A stretch of DNA of 64,000 nucleotides from Rhizobiales bacterium 62-47. GTDB lineage: Bacteria > Pseudomonadota > Alphaproteobacteria > Rhizobiales > Xanthobacteraceae. This document shows, in pieces, positions 52,504 through 62,698 of the stretch. The notes under the pieces were generated by a model that ran no database searches, was not told the DNA's origin, and worked only from the letters and a program-made list of their open reading frames with translations. Within the stretch, counting starts at the first letter, position 1. The number at the start of each line of letters is the position of its first letter. Position numbers and translations under genes: made by a program. The stretch lies in the NCBI GenBank assembly GCA_001899255.1, contig MKVX01000011.1, forward strand, positions 62,001 to 126,000, given 5' to 3'.

Positions 52504-52605
52504 ATGGCCTGGGATCAAGATTTCGACAATCCGCTGGCTCTGCCGAACGGCAAAATCGCGGAGACCCTCAAGCAGGCCGACGTCATGGATCTGCCGAAGT
52601 ATTAA
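52504..52605 (+). CDS. Truncated WDQ-type small protein
   Basis: ATG at 52504 gives MAWDQDFDNPLALPNGKIAE, continuing TLKQADVMDLPKY to TAA at 52603-52605 (33 residues). It matches the first third of the product at 22751 (ISWDQKLDEPVALPNGKTAT, then TLRNTAQYVMGLP). The stop truncates the family's C-terminal helical part, so it is probably a gene relic, though it could be translated. Confidence 0.45.
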   Translation: MAWDQDFDNPLALPNGKIAETLKQADVMDLPKY

Positions 52606-52671
52606 GCATCGAAGTGACGCTTTCGCAGATGCTCGCTCCGGCAAAGGAAACATGGCCTCGGTCACCCCACC

Positions 52672-53579
52672 ATGACGACACTCACCGAACGAAAGCTCAA
52701 GCTCGCGCTCGACGAGTCCCGCCTCCTCATCGTTGGTACAAAAGTTCTGTTCGGCTTTCAGTTCCATGCTATCTTCCAGGAGATGTTCGCAAGCATTCCG
52801 GACGTCAGCCGCTGGATACACGGTAGTGGCTTGGTGCTCCCCATGGTCAGCTTATGCCTTCTGATCGCGCCATCGCTCCACCATCAAATCGAGTTCTGTG
52901 GAGAAAGCCGGGTTGGCGCAATACGCACGGCGACCTGGTTTGCTGGAGCAAGCTTGCTTCCGTTTACGCTGGGGTTAGGAGCCGCCTCGTTTGTTTCACT
53001 TGAACGCGTATTCGGTCCGACTGCCAGCGCAATGTTCAGTCTCGCTTTATACTGACGGGGTTCACCCTGCTCTACGGCATCGGTTTTGTCCTGCGCCATC
53101 CAAGAAGGCCGATCGCGACCGCCGACGACCAGCGCACGCCATTGAAGACCAAGATTGAACAGATGCTCGCCGAGGCGCGGGTGCTCTTGCCGGGAGGGCA
53201 GGCCTTATTGGGTTTCCAGTTCGTGGCGACCCTGACCAAGTCGTTTCACGTACTTCCCATCTCCTACCAGTACATCCACGTCGTCGATCTCTGCGCGATC
53301 GCGCTAGCCGTGACGCTTCTGATGACTCCGGCAGCCCTCCATTGGAATCCGGCGACGACGACGTCCAATTCTACCGTATCGGATCGAGACTCGTGATCCT
53401 CGCATCGTGCCCCCTCGCAGCAACAATTGCGGCCGACATCGCAGTCGTCCTCTTCAAGATCACGGAATGCAGTCTTACCTCCGGTCTTATCGCAGTCGCA
53501 TCGTTTTGCTTTCGTAGGGGCATGGCTCGCCTATCCGGCTTGGGTACGAATGGCATCAAAGGCGGCATCGAAGGGGTGA
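52672..53579 (+). pseudogene. DUF6328-type membrane protein with three frameshifts
   Basis: The pieces, in order and in changing frames, are: ESRLLIVGTKVLFGFQFHAI (from ATG 52672), LTGFTLLYGIGFVLRHPRRP (shift near 53055), ARVLLPGGQALLGFQFVATL, RIGSRLVILASCPLAATIAA (shift near 53345) and VGAWLAYPAWVRMASKAASK (shift near 53517) ending at TGA 53577-53579. The two-repeat pattern (L.GFQF...F, hydrophobic helices) is that of DUF6328. Three independent indels make it certainly inactive as one chain. Confidence 0.75.
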
Positions 53580-53582
53580 TCT

Positions 53583-54160
53583 ATGGGTAACCTGAAAGCG
53601 GTGTTGGGCCCAAGCGCCGTCCACCTATGCATCGACATGCAGCGGCTGTTTGCGGAAGGAGGTCCGTGGCCGACGCCGTGGATGAAGCGCGTTCTGCCGA
53701 ACGTGGTGCGACTGGTTGAACACGAGCCTGCGCGTACGCTCTTTACCAGGTTTGTTCCACCGCGTTCGCCCGACGAGCCTGCCGGGATGTGGGCGCCTAC
53801 TATCGGAAATGGAGCAACTTAACGCGAAATAGCATGGATACGTCGCTGATCGATCTCGTTCCGGCGCTTCAACGATACGCACCGCCTTCGGAAGTCTTTG
53901 ACCGAAAGCAGTATTCGACATTCGCATGCGGCCGACTGCATCCGCTCCTGAGAGAACGCCGCATCGATACAGTTATCGTGACCGGTTCGGAAAATGACAT
54001 TTGCGTGCTGTCGTCAGTCCTGTCGGCGGTCGATCTCGTTACCGATTGATTGTGGCATGCGATGCAATCTGCAGTTCGTCCGACGAGAGCCATACGCCCT
54101 TGGTCTCTACAGGCGGCGGTTCGACCTGCAAACTGAATTAGCCGAACTCTCAGAGCATAA
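53583..54160 (+). pseudogene. Isochorismatase-family cysteine hydrolase, frameshifted
   Basis: Frame 1 from ATG 53583 gives LGPSAVHLCIDMQRLFAEGG (catalytic Asp region) and ARTLFTRFVPPRSPDEPAGM. After a shift near 53787: AYYRKWSNLTRNSMDTSLID, then IDTVIVTGSENDICVLSSVL, where the catalytic Cys (DVCVL) appears as DICVL. After a further shift near 54050: IVACDAICSSSDESH and a last piece YRRRFDLQTELAEL. At least two indels break it. It lies 3 bp after the broken DUF6328 gene. Confidence 0.75.
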
Positions 54161-54554
54161 GCGATCAATCCGGACGAACTCAGCGGGTCGCTGGCCATGG
54201 CCACGACGGCACCAGGCGACTTAGACGATCGCATAAGAGCGATACACTGGACGCCGTACGCCGCGCTCGCCCAAAACGCCTTTCGCGCGTCCGCTGCGAA
54301 AGCAACCAATACACCGGACATCAAACCGATCTCCCGACACCCGCACGCGTGATTTCCGCGCCGGCCGACAGCCAAGGCAAGCAAGACGACGCCGAGAACC
54401 TGTGCCAGAGATTTGAGCGTCCATCCGTTCAGCGACGCGCATCCCAAGACTAAATCCAAAATACGATCGGAAGGTCATGACCTTGGGGAGCTTTTACTTT
54501 CAGCACGTTGACGCCTTATGGCAACCGCAATAAGACCCGCAAGCAATCTATTTT
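54161..54554. other. Intergenic stretch without a recognisable gene
   Basis: A long minus-strand frame (53869-54459) crosses this region and the isochorismatase relic but shows no family features; I treat it as non-coding. Confidence 0.45.
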
Positions 54555-54932
54555 CTATTGCGACGGCAAACGATCTGTTGCGGCATCGTATACAACCAAA
54601 AGTTCAACCAAGGAAACGAATGCAATGCCAATTCCGACGGCGATGCTCACGTGCATCGCTTTGGTATGAGCAAAACCTAAGATCCATGGTGAGACAATGA
54701 GCCAAACGCCTAGAAGAAACTTCAACCATTCCTTCCAGTTTGCATAGGCAACGATGGCCGCAACTGCAATGATCACGACGGCCAGACCACTGATCCAAAG
54801 ATCAATTTTGGCCCGCTCATGTGAATAAGAAAAAAGCCAAGGCGATATAAATAAGAAGGCCGCGAAGGCCAGGCTGTAGACGTTAAGAACGGACTCCCGA
54901 CGCCGACTTGACGTTTGCGCAGTTCGAGACAT
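54555..54932 (-). CDS. SPW-repeat membrane protein
   Basis: A 125-residue protein with four hydrophobic helices and two SPW motifs (FLFISPWLFSYS and WLIVSPWILGFA), diagnostic of the SPW repeat family. GGAGGAGG precedes the start. Found widely in stress or membrane-remodelling contexts; function unknown. It appears intact although both neighbours to the left are broken. Confidence 0.87.
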   Translation of the reverse strand: MSRTAQTSSRRRESVLNVYSLAFAAFLFISPWLFSYSHERAKIDLWISGLAVVIIAVAAIVAYANWKEWLKFLLGVWLIVSPWILGFAHTKAMHVSIAVGIGIAFVSLVELLVVYDAATDRLPSQ

Positions 54933-55237
54933 GGAGCACCTCCTCCCCAGCTCACCGCCAATTAAACGCCTGATCGCTCAAAACTACACGTTAAAAATCG
55001 TACACGCATCGCAAAGTGATTGGTGACACGCAATCCAGACATTCCGGCGCATGCTACATCCAAGCTGATCGCCACCTGCGGTCCTACGAACTGACCTTGC
55101 TAGCTATTGATGCGGCAAACTGGGGCCTCCCTTTGTTTGGCTGAGCTGGAACAATTCGTCGCAGCAGATCTTACCTCGTTGGCGTTGCATAATCGCTGAG
55201 AGAGCCTTGCCCACAAGAGCATCCTCCTTGGAGCCGC
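54933..55237. other. Intergenic stretch, region boundary
   Basis: No coding or RNA signal seen. To the right the genes are intact and GC-richer; this gap may be the right edge of the decayed accessory region. Confidence 0.45.
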
Positions 55238-55987
55238 ATGATGGACTCGAAGGTTCCACTTTTATCACGTCGGACATTTCTCACTTCCGCAGCCATCTTG
55301 GTGACGACAACGGCGTCCGTCGTTCATGGGCGAACCTTCCATCAGGGAATGCCATGGGCGCCCGGTGCCGCCGATCCTCCCGCGCAGGTGCGCCCTGGCC
55401 CATGGGCTTTCTTCACAAGCGATGAAGCCGCAACCATGGAGGCCATCGTCGATCGTCTGATTCCGCCGGACGATGGCGGCCCCGGCGGTAAGGATGCCGG
55501 CTGCGCAGTGTTCATCGACCGACAATTGGCCGGACCCTACGGCCGCAGCGATGGCCTTTATACGCTTCCACCATTCATGCCTGGCTCGTCGACGCAGGGA
55601 TATCAAAATCCGGACTCCCCTGGGGGCCGCTATCGCGCTGGATTGAAGGCGCTCGCGGATCACATTCGCCAATCCCAGAGCGGGAAAACACTGCGCGAAT
55701 TGTCCACTGTCGATCAGGACAAACTTTTGTCTACGCTGGAGGACGGATCGATCAAGCTGAAGGATATCGACGCGAAGGCGTTCTTCGCGATGCTCCTGCA
55801 GGACACTCAACAGGGATTCTTTGCCGATCCAATTTATGGCGGCAATCGCGACATGGCGGGCTGGAAATTGGTCGGCTTCCCCGGTGCGCGGTACGACTAT
55901 CGCGATTGGGTCGAGCGCCACAACGAGCGTTATCCGCTGCCTCCGGTGAGCATTATGGGGAGGACGGACTGGGTGTCGAAAGGATAG
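55238..55987 (+). CDS. Gluconate 2-dehydrogenase subunit 3-family protein, Tat-exported
   Basis: A 249-residue protein with a Tat signal (LLSRRTFLTSAAILVTTTAS) and the GADH subunit-3 fold pattern (FFTSDEAATMEAIVDRLIPP, DAGCAVFIDRQLAGPYG, FFADPIYGGNRDMAGWKLVG). This small subunit carries the folded flavoprotein across the membrane, since the GMC subunit has no signal of its own. GGAG precedes the ATG. It is 4 bp from the next gene, first of a three-gene dehydrogenase unit. Confidence 0.9.
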   Translation: MMDSKVPLLSRRTFLTSAAILVTTTASVVHGRTFHQGMPWAPGAADPPAQVRPGPWAFFTSDEAATMEAIVDRLIPPDDGGPGGKDAGCAVFIDRQLAGPYGRSDGLYTLPPFMPGSSTQGYQNPDSPGGRYRAGLKALADHIRQSQSGKTLRELSTVDQDKLLSTLEDGSIKLKDIDAKAFFAMLLQDTQQGFFADPIYGGNRDMAGWKLVGFPGARYDYRDWVERHNERYPLPPVSIMGRTDWVSKG

Positions 55988-55991
55988 AAGA

Positions 55992-57755
55992 ATGGCGCGG
56001 AAACTGCCCTCCAAGAATGTTGTGGTGATTGGACTGGGATGGACGGGGTCTATCCTCAGCTATCATCTCGCCAAGGCGGGCCTCGACGTGGTGGCGATCG
56101 AGCGCGGACCGTGGCGCGACACCGCAACCAACTTTCCGCCCGCTTATGCGCAGGATGAATTGCGCTACGCCGTTCGGCTGGATCTGTTTCTGCGTCCCGC
56201 GCAGGAAACCCTAACGTTCCGCAACAAGGCAGATCAAATCGCGTTGCCGATCCGGAACTTTGCGGGCTTTCTCCCCGGCAACGGCGTAGGCGGCGCCGGA
56301 ATTCACTGGAATGGCCAGACCTGGCGCTTTCTGCCGACCGATTTTCGGCTGCGCAGCCATCTCACCGAACGCTACGGCGCAAACATACTGCCCGACGATA
56401 TGACGATCCAGGATTGGCCGGTTAGCTACGACGAACTCGAGCCTTATTACGATCGCTTCGAGAAGCTCTGCGGCACTTCGGGAAAGGCCGGCAATCTCAA
56501 AGGCGTAAAGCAGGACGGTGGCAATCCGTTCGAGGGCTGGCGCTCGGCCGAATATCCTACGCCCCCGTTGAAACAAGGCCTCGGCGCCACGCTGTTTGCC
56601 GAAGCCGCGCGCAAACTCGGCCACTCACCATTTCCCCAGCCAGCCTCCAATCTGAGCGAAGCCTATACCAATCCGCTCGGCATTCGGATGGGTCAATGCA
56701 GCTACTGCGGTTTCTGCGAACGCTTCGGCTGCGGCAACTATTCCAAGGCAAGTCCGCAGACCTGTGTGCTGCCTGCCTTGCTGCGCGTTCCGAATTTTAC
56801 CGCGCAGACCGAGTCCGAAGTTCTCAAGATAAATCTCGATTCAACCGGCAAGCGCGCGACCGGCGTCACCTATGTCGATACGTCAGGAAAGGAATGGGAG
56901 CAGCCCGCGGACATCGTGTTGTTATGCGCGTTCGCGCTGTTTAACGTGCAACTGATGCTGATTTCCGGGATCGGAAAACCTTACGATCCGGTCAGCGGCC
57001 AGGGCGTGGTGGGCCGCAACTATGCGTACCAGACCACATCGAGCGTCAGCGTGATTCTGAAAGACAAGGTGCTCAATCCGTTCATCGCCACCGGCGCTCA
57101 CGGCATGATCATCGACGACTACAACGGCGACAATTTCGATCACACCAACCTCGGCTTCGTCGGCGGCGGTTACATGGGCGCGGGACAGACCAACGGGCGC
57201 CCGATCCAGACCCGCCCGGTGCCGAAAGGCACGCCGAAGTGGGGCGCGGCATGGAAGAAAGCGACCGCCGAAACTTATCAGCACGCCTACAGCCTTTCGA
57301 CGCACGGCAGCTCCTACAGCTATCGCGACTGCTGGCTCGATCTCGATCCGACCTACAAGGATCGCCTCGGACGACCGTTGATGCGGATGACGTTCGATTT
57401 CCATGAGAACGAGCTGAAGATGTCGGCCTTTCTCACGGAGCGTCTGGCGGAGATCGCCAAAGCAATGAATCCGACGGAAATGCAGGCGCATCCGCGCAAG
57501 GGTCCGTATGACAGCACGATTTATCAAACCACCCACAACACCGGCGGCACGGTGATGGGTGACGATCCGCAAACCAGCGTCCTCAATCGGTATGGCCAGA
57601 GCTGGGATGTGCACAACCTCTTCGTCCCGGGAGGCGCGTCCGTTTTTCCGCAGAACCACGGCTACAACCCCACGAACACGGTCGGCGCGCTGGCGTTCTG
57701 GACCGCGGATGCGATCACCCAGCGTTATCTGAAAAATCCCGGTCCGTTGATGTAG
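55992..57755 (+). CDS. GMC-family flavoprotein subunit of gluconate/sugar dehydrogenase
   Basis: A 587-residue GMC oxidoreductase. FAD motif VVVIGLGWTGSILSYHLAKA at residues 10-29; catalytic His region TTHNTGGTVMG and C-terminal FPQNHGYNPTNTVGALAFW. The cysteine group QCSYCGFCERFGCGNY (near 235-250) matches the [3Fe-4S] site of membrane FAD-dependent gluconate, fructose and sorbitol dehydrogenases. It oxidises an aldose, aldonate or polyol in the periplasm and passes electrons to the cytochrome subunit encoded next. Substrate undetermined. Confidence 0.9.
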   Translation: MARKLPSKNVVVIGLGWTGSILSYHLAKAGLDVVAIERGPWRDTATNFPPAYAQDELRYAVRLDLFLRPAQETLTFRNKADQIALPIRNFAGFLPGNGVGGAGIHWNGQTWRFLPTDFRLRSHLTERYGANILPDDMTIQDWPVSYDELEPYYDRFEKLCGTSGKAGNLKGVKQDGGNPFEGWRSAEYPTPPLKQGLGATLFAEAARKLGHSPFPQPASNLSEAYTNPLGIRMGQCSYCGFCERFGCGNYSKASPQTCVLPALLRVPNFTAQTESEVLKINLDSTGKRATGVTYVDTSGKEWEQPADIVLLCAFALFNVQLMLISGIGKPYDPVSGQGVVGRNYAYQTTSSVSVILKDKVLNPFIATGAHGMIIDDYNGDNFDHTNLGFVGGGYMGAGQTNGRPIQTRPVPKGTPKWGAAWKKATAETYQHAYSLSTHGSSYSYRDCWLDLDPTYKDRLGRPLMRMTFDFHENELKMSAFLTERLAEIAKAMNPTEMQAHPRKGPYDSTIYQTTHNTGGTVMGDDPQTSVLNRYGQSWDVHNLFVPGGASVFPQNHGYNPTNTVGALAFWTADAITQRYLKNPGPLM

Positions 57756-57759
57756 AGCC

Positions 57760-58989
57760 ATGTATCGTTCGCTGACATTCGCCGTTACGTCGTTCGCATT
57801 CATCGCCTGCGCGCACGCACAGGGAGCGACGCAGGATTTCAGCTGCATCGAGCGTGGACATTACCTGACGACGCTGAGCGATTGCGCGGGATGTCACACC
57901 ACTGCGGGCGGCAAGCCGTTCGCCGGGGGCGTCGCTTTGCAAACCCCGTTCGGAACGCTAATCGCGCCGAACATCACGCCCGACACCGATACCGGCATCG
58001 GCAACTGGAGCGACGACGAATTCGTCTCCGCGCTGCAGGACGGGCGCGGCCGCAATGGCACCCGGCTTTATCCCGCGATGCCCTATACGGCCTACACGAA
58101 GATGTCGCGCGACGACATTCTGGCGATCCGCGCCTATCTCAACACCGTGACGCCGGTGCACAACAGGGTGAATGCCAACCAGTTGCCGTTTCCCTTCAAC
58201 ATTCGCCTCGCGATGATGGTCTGGAATTGGCTCAACTTCACGCCGGGACGCTTCGTTGCCGATCCGCACCAGTCCGCGGAATGGAATCGCGGCGCATATC
58301 TCGTCCAAGGTCCGGGCCATTGCGGCGCTTGCCATACGCCGAAGACGGCATTGGGCGGCGACAAGACCGGCGCGCCGCTCACCGGCGCGACGCTGCAAGG
58401 CTGGTTCGCGCCCAACATCACCGCCAATAAGCACAACGGCATCGGCCGCTGGTCCAAGGATGACCTCGTCCACTATCTGAAAACCGGCGCCAACAACGAC
58501 ACGCTCGCCTCCGGGCCGATGGCCGAAGCCGTGACGCACTCGACATCGCAGATGAAGGATGCGGACGTCGCCGCGATCGCAACCTACCTGCTGGGCACAG
58601 GCCAGGGCGGAACCGACAGGCCAACGCCCATCGCCGCCGACAACCCGACGATGAAGGTCGGAGCCGAGATCTACAAGGACGCCTGCGCACCGTGCCATCA
58701 GGATAACGGTCAGGGCAGCGCGCAACTCTTCCCCCGTCTCGCCGGCACCGCGGTCGTGCAATCGGACGATCCGACGACGCTCGGCCGCGTCGTGCTCGAG
58801 GGATCGCGCGCCGTCGCAACGAATTCCGCGCCGACCGCGCCCGCCATGCCAGCGTTCGATTGGCGGCTCGACAACGATCAGGTCGCCGCCGTCCTGACTT
58901 ACATCCGCAACAGTTGGGGCAACGCCGCGCCGGCGGTTTCCGCTGCGACGGTCGCCAAGCAACGGACGTCGCTGGCGCAGTCGCGCTAG
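57760..58989 (+). CDS. Triheme cytochrome c subunit of the dehydrogenase
   Basis: A 409-residue protein with a signal peptide (about residues 1-21) and three CxxCH haem sites: CAGCH (C42-H46), CGACH (near 188-192) and CAPCH (near 310-314), the layout of gluconate/alcohol dehydrogenase cytochrome subunits. The gene is 4 bp after the GMC gene. It would move electrons from the flavoprotein to ubiquinone or a c-type acceptor; the nearby caa3 oxidase with its own cytochrome c domain is a possible terminus. Confidence 0.92.
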   Translation: MYRSLTFAVTSFAFIACAHAQGATQDFSCIERGHYLTTLSDCAGCHTTAGGKPFAGGVALQTPFGTLIAPNITPDTDTGIGNWSDDEFVSALQDGRGRNGTRLYPAMPYTAYTKMSRDDILAIRAYLNTVTPVHNRVNANQLPFPFNIRLAMMVWNWLNFTPGRFVADPHQSAEWNRGAYLVQGPGHCGACHTPKTALGGDKTGAPLTGATLQGWFAPNITANKHNGIGRWSKDDLVHYLKTGANNDTLASGPMAEAVTHSTSQMKDADVAAIATYLLGTGQGGTDRPTPIAADNPTMKVGAEIYKDACAPCHQDNGQGSAQLFPRLAGTAVVQSDDPTTLGRVVLEGSRAVATNSAPTAPAMPAFDWRLDNDQVAAVLTYIRNSWGNAAPAVSAATVAKQRTSLAQSR

Positions 58990-59019
58990 AGGGTTTTGCG
59001 TTTTGACGGAAACATCCGA

Positions 59020-59150
59020 TCCGTCATGCCCGGCCTTAGCCGTTCGAAGAACGGCGTCGCTTACGCTCGCCTTTGTGCCGGGCATCCACGTCTTAAGGCC
59101 TCTCAAGGTCTAAGACCTAGATGGCCGGGACGAGCCCGGCCATGACGAGT
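59020..59150. repeat. REP-like palindromic element between convergent operons
   Basis: Two stem-loops: ATGCCCGGC (59026-59034) with GCCGGGCAT (59077-59085), enclosing a smaller CGTTC-GAA-GAACG palindrome, and a perfect ATGGCCGGG (59121-59129) / CCCGGCCAT (59135-59143) hairpin. This composition (CGTCATGCCCGGCC...GCCGGGCATCCACGTCTT) is familiar from intergenic repeats of Bradyrhizobium and Rhodopseudomonas genomes. It sits between convergent genes and may act as bidirectional terminator. Confidence 0.75.
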
Positions 59151-59208
59151 TGTTGATTCCATCTAGACGAAACTGCGTTAGACGAGATACTCGGAACGGT
59201 ATGAGGCT

Positions 59209-59508
59209 TCATACTCGCGTCAGGAAATCCATCAGGCCGAGCCACAACAAGATCGCCAGCCAGAAGAAGCCGGCGGCGGCGAAGGCGCAGACGACGCCGG
59301 AGCGATGCCGAAGCTCCATGAAAATCGCCGCGACCAGCCCGGCCTTGATCGCCGCGATCGTCATGGCGACCGGGAAATTGAACGACGCCAGTGGCTGATA
59401 GGAAAGCGTGACGGTCAGCCCAAGCAACGTCAACAGGCCGATCCAGCAGAGAACCAGGTCGGTAGACGGACGCCAAATCCTTGATTTCGGACGACGGATC
59501 CCGCTCAT
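59209..59508 (-). CDS. Cytochrome c oxidase subunit IV-like protein
   Basis: A 99-residue protein with three hydrophobic helices (LVLCWIGLLTLLGLTVTLSY, FPVAMTIAAIKAGLVAAIFM, AAAGFFWLAILLWLGLMDFL) and the FMELRHRSG turn of the prokaryotic COX4 family. The start overlaps the subunit III stop by ATGA. It is the last gene of the oxidase operon and stabilises the complex. Confidence 0.87.
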   Translation of the reverse strand: MSGIRRPKSRIWRPSTDLVLCWIGLLTLLGLTVTLSYQPLASFNFPVAMTIAAIKAGLVAAIFMELRHRSGVVCAFAAAGFFWLAILLWLGLMDFLTRV

Positions 59509-60149
59509 GAGTTTCGTCCCGGCAGATAGATCAGGGCAAACAGAAAGATCCAGACCAGATCGACGAAGTGCCAATAGAGCGCGGCCGTTCTCAGTCCCGC
59601 GACATAGCGCGAACTCGCCCTCGTGGCCGTGGCCAGCGCGGCGAAAACCGCCAGCACGCCGATCCCGCACGCCACATGAATTCCGTGAAGCAGCGTCGCG
59701 ATGAAATAGAAGATGAAGAACAGTTCGATCCCGTGCGCATTCTCCCCCGTCCGCGCGAAGTCGATGCCGGGAACGAGATATTCGCGATACTCCTCGACGT
59801 ATTCGAGGCCCTTCAATCCGAGAAAGCTCAACCCCAGCAGGATCGCGATCCCAAGCAAGGCGCGGGTCGCGTGACGTTCTCCCTGCTCCGCCGCCTGAAG
59901 CGCCGCCGCCACGCAAAAGCTCGATGTGAGCAGCAGAGCCGTGTTGATTGTTCCGATGACGATCCGGGTCTCGCGGCCCGCCGCGAGAAACGCCTGCGGG
60001 TCCGCATGGCGATAGACGAAATAGCTGAGGATTAACCCGCCGAACAGGAGCACTTCCGTCGACAGGAACGTCCACATCCCAAGTTCAAGCACGTCGTCGC
60101 GCTGCGCGCGGGTCGCCAGATGCTCGGCGATGTCCGGCGTATCAGACAT
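59505..60149 (-). CDS. ctaE: Cytochrome c oxidase subunit III
   Basis: A 214-residue, five-to-six-helix protein with the COX3 pattern: [20 protein letters not shown], a glutamate-rich loop between helices ([17 protein letters not shown]), [20 protein letters not shown] and [20 protein letters not shown]. The short form without the first two helices is usual in caa3 and ba-type oxidases. It overlaps subunit I by 8 bases and subunit IV by 4. Confidence 0.92.
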   Translation of the reverse strand: MSDTPDIAEHLATRAQRDDVLELGMWTFLSTEVLLFGGLILSYFVYRHADPQAFLAAGRETRIVIGTINTALLLTSSFCVAAALQAAEQGERHATRALLGIAILLGLSFLGLKGLEYVEEYREYLVPGIDFARTGENAHGIELFFIFYFIATLLHGIHVACGIGVLAVFAALATATRASSRYVAGLRTAALYWHFVDLVWIFLFALIYLPGRNS

Positions 60150-61743
60150 GTTGCGGTTCCGGGGCGTGCGCGTAGTCGTACGGGTCTTCGGTCACCACCG
60201 GTTGCTGGTCGAAATTCAGCCGGGGCGGCGGCGACGATGTCCGCCATTCCAGTCCCGTGGCGCCCCACGGATTGGCTGGTGCGCGCGCCCCAAAGAACAA
60301 CGAGAATCCGAGATAGAACATCGGCAGCAAGTAGGCGACAGCGAGAATGGACGCGCCGCCGGACGACAGCACATTCCAGACCTGAAATTCCGGCGCGTAG
60401 ACGTGATAGCGCCGCGGCATTCCCTCGGCGCCGAGAATGAACTGCGGAAAGAAGGTCAGGTTGAAGCCGAAGAAGATCAGGATCGCGGCCCCGCGCGCCC
60501 AGTATTCCGGATACATCCGGCCGGTGATCTTCGGCCACCAGTAATGGAGTCCGCCGAAATAGGCCGTCACCATGCCGCCGACCATAATGTAATGGAAATG
60601 CGCGATTACGAAATAAGTGTCCGTCGCGTAGACGTCGAACGCCAGGCAGGCCAGGAACAGTCCGGTCAATCCTCCGATTGTGAACAGGCCGACGAACGCC
60701 AGCGCGTAGAGCATCGGCGCGTCGAACCGGATCGTTCCCTTGTGCAAGGTTGCGGTCCAGTTGAAGACCTTGATCGCCGAGGGTACGGCGACGATGAAAC
60801 TCATGAACGAGAACACCAGGCTCGCGGTCAACGACTGGCCGGACACGAACATGTGGTGGCCCCAGACGAGAAAGCCCGCTGCCGCGATGGCGAGGCTGGC
60901 CCATGCCACAAACTTGTAACCGAAGATTTTCTTGCGCGCGTAACACGCGATCAGTTCGTTCACAACCCCCATGCCCGGCAAGATCATGATGTAGACCGCC
61001 GGATGCGAGTAGAACCAGAACAGGTGCTGAAACAGCAGCGGATCGCCGCCGATCCGCGGATCGAAGATGCCGACGCCGAACAGGCGCTCCATCGCCAGCA
61101 GCACCAGCGTGATCGCGAGCACCGGCGTCGCTAACACGAGGATCACCGAGGTCGCATACAACGTCCAGATGAACAGCGGCAGGCGGTACCAGGTCAAACC
61201 CGGCGCGCGCAGCTTGTGGATCGTGACGATGAAGTTCAAGCCGGTGAGGATCGACGAGAACCCGGCGATGAAGATGCCCGTGACCGCGACCGAAACGTAA
61301 CTATTCGAATACAGCGTCGAGAACGGCGTGTAGAGCGTCCATCCGGTGTCGACCCCGCCCATGAAGATCGCATAAAGCGTGATGCATCCGCCGAGCACGA
61401 ACAGATACCAGCTCGCCAGATTAAGCCGGGGAAATGCGAGATCGCGCGCGCCGATCATCAGCGGGACGATGAAATTCCCCAATGTGTTCGGAATCGACGG
61501 GATCAGGAAAAACCACACCATGATGATGCCGTGCATGGTGAACAGCCGATTGTAGGTGTCGGCGCTGACGACGTCCGGCCCGGGTGTCGCCAGTTCGAGC
61601 CGGATCAGCGTCGCGGCTGCGCCGCCGATGAAGAAGAAGACAATCAGCGTGGCAAAGTACAGGATCGCAATTCGCTTGTGGTCCGTCGTGGTGAACCAGG
61701 AGACGAGACGATAATCGTCCGTGAGATAGTTCTTCTCCGTCAT
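60142..61743 (-). CDS. ctaD: Cytochrome c oxidase subunit I, A2 type
   Basis: A 533-residue, 12-helix haem-copper oxidase. Ligands: H71 (FTMHG, low-spin haem), H247 and H296-H297 (CuB), H382 and H384 (HFHY, haems). In helix VI the motif is YSHPAVY (245-251): the D-channel Glu of A1 enzymes (HPEVY) is Ala, and the preceding Tyr-Ser pair replaces it, the hallmark of A2 oxidases. The D-channel Asp D101 is present. The start ATG 61743 overlaps the ctaC stop. It reduces O2 to water while pumping protons. Confidence 0.95.
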   Translation of the reverse strand: MTEKNYLTDDYRLVSWFTTTDHKRIAILYFATLIVFFFIGGAAATLIRLELATPGPDVVSADTYNRLFTMHGIIMVWFFLIPSIPNTLGNFIVPLMIGARDLAFPRLNLASWYLFVLGGCITLYAIFMGGVDTGWTLYTPFSTLYSNSYVSVAVTGIFIAGFSSILTGLNFIVTIHKLRAPGLTWYRLPLFIWTLYATSVILVLATPVLAITLVLLAMERLFGVGIFDPRIGGDPLLFQHLFWFYSHPAVYIMILPGMGVVNELIACYARKKIFGYKFVAWASLAIAAAGFLVWGHHMFVSGQSLTASLVFSFMSFIVAVPSAIKVFNWTATLHKGTIRFDAPMLYALAFVGLFTIGGLTGLFLACLAFDVYATDTYFVIAHFHYIMVGGMVTAYFGGLHYWWPKITGRMYPEYWARGAAILIFFGFNLTFFPQFILGAEGMPRRYHVYAPEFQVWNVLSSGGASILAVAYLLPMFYLGFSLFFGARAPANPWGATGLEWRTSSPPPRLNFDQQPVVTEDPYDYAHAPEPQHV

Positions 61744-62681
61744 GGCTTCACCGGCGCGAGCGACTTGATGTAGGCAACCAGTTGCAACAGTTGCGCCTCG
61801 TCGATCCGCCCCTCGAACGAAGGCATCACGGGCTCGTAGCCCGCCGCGATCTGGCTGCGTGGCAGCAGGATGGAATCGCGCAGGTATTTGTCGTCGGCGA
61901 TCACGGTGCTGCCGTCCGACAAGGGAACGGGCTTTCCGTACAAGCCTTCCAGTCGCGGCGCGTGGACGCTGGTCGATCCCTCGTGGCAACCCGAGCAGCC
62001 AAGCTGGCGGAACAACGCGCCTCCCTGCCGCGCCAACGGGCTCGATGGCGCCTGCTGCGCCAGCCACGCGGCATAATCGGCGGGACGCATCGCGACGACC
62101 TCGCCCAGCATGCGCGCATGATCCGTTCCGCAATATTCGGCGCAGAACAGGTGATAATGGCCCGGACGCCTGGCCTCGATCTCGATGCTCTGGTAGCGCC
62201 CCGGAACCACGTCATGCTTGAGGCGGAGCGCCGGAATGAAGAAGCTGTGAATGACATCCTGCGACGCCATCACCAGATTGACCGGGCGATTGATCGGCAT
62301 GTGCAGGGCGTTGATCTCGGCCTGCCCTCCGGGATGCTGCACCTTCCACATCCATTGCTGCGCGACCACGAACACCGACAGGTCATCCCCCGGCGTCTGG
62401 TAGATTTTAAGGAAGATCGCCGCGCCCCAGACGAAGAGGCCGAGAAACGCCACGAGCGACGCGGCCGTCCAGCCGATCTCCCAACGCCAGCTCTTGGCCT
62501 CGTGGTTTTCGCGATCGACATCGTTTCCGGCGCGGTAGTGGATGCAGAACAGAAAAATCAGGAACAGCAGAAGCCCGAGAACCAGGGAGCTGGCGACAAG
62601 AAGCCCCGCGAACAGAAGATCGACGTCCCCTCCGTAAGGCGAGACCCCTTCGTGCCAGAATGGAATCCACTGTCGCCACAT
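61740..62681 (-). CDS. ctaC: Cytochrome c oxidase subunit II with fused cytochrome c domain (caa3 type)
   Basis: A 313-residue protein: two N-terminal membrane helices, a CuA domain (ligands H145, C180, C184, H188, M191 in [13 protein letters not shown]) and a C-terminal cytochrome c domain with CSGCH (C229-H233) and axial Met in VMPSFEG. The fusion defines caa3 oxidases, which accept electrons through the attached haem. No lipobox is seen at the N-terminus. It overlaps ctaD by 4 bases. Confidence 0.94.
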   Translation of the reverse strand: MWRQWIPFWHEGVSPYGGDVDLLFAGLLVASSLVLGLLLFLIFLFCIHYRAGNDVDRENHEAKSWRWEIGWTAASLVAFLGLFVWGAAIFLKIYQTPGDDLSVFVVAQQWMWKVQHPGGQAEINALHMPINRPVNLVMASQDVIHSFFIPALRLKHDVVPGRYQSIEIEARRPGHYHLFCAEYCGTDHARMLGEVVAMRPADYAAWLAQQAPSSPLARQGGALFRQLGCSGCHEGSTSVHAPRLEGLYGKPVPLSDGSTVIADDKYLRDSILLPRSQIAAGYEPVMPSFEGRIDEAQLLQLVAYIKSLAPVKP

Positions 62682-62698
62682 CCGCTCCCTGCTCCGCG

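Noticed and set aside
53869-54459. 196-codon minus-strand frame opposite the isochorismatase relic
   Set aside because: Hydrophobic stretches look membrane-like, but it overlaps the relic, lacks a ribosome site and matches no family I know.
57958-59106. 382-codon minus-strand open frame opposite the triheme cytochrome gene
   Set aside because: Antisense shadow of a clear cytochrome c gene; Arg/Gly/Val-rich composition and no recognisable domain.
60130-61134. 334-codon plus-strand open frame opposite cytochrome oxidase subunit I
   Set aside because: Highly charged shadow frame opposite membrane helices; no coding features.
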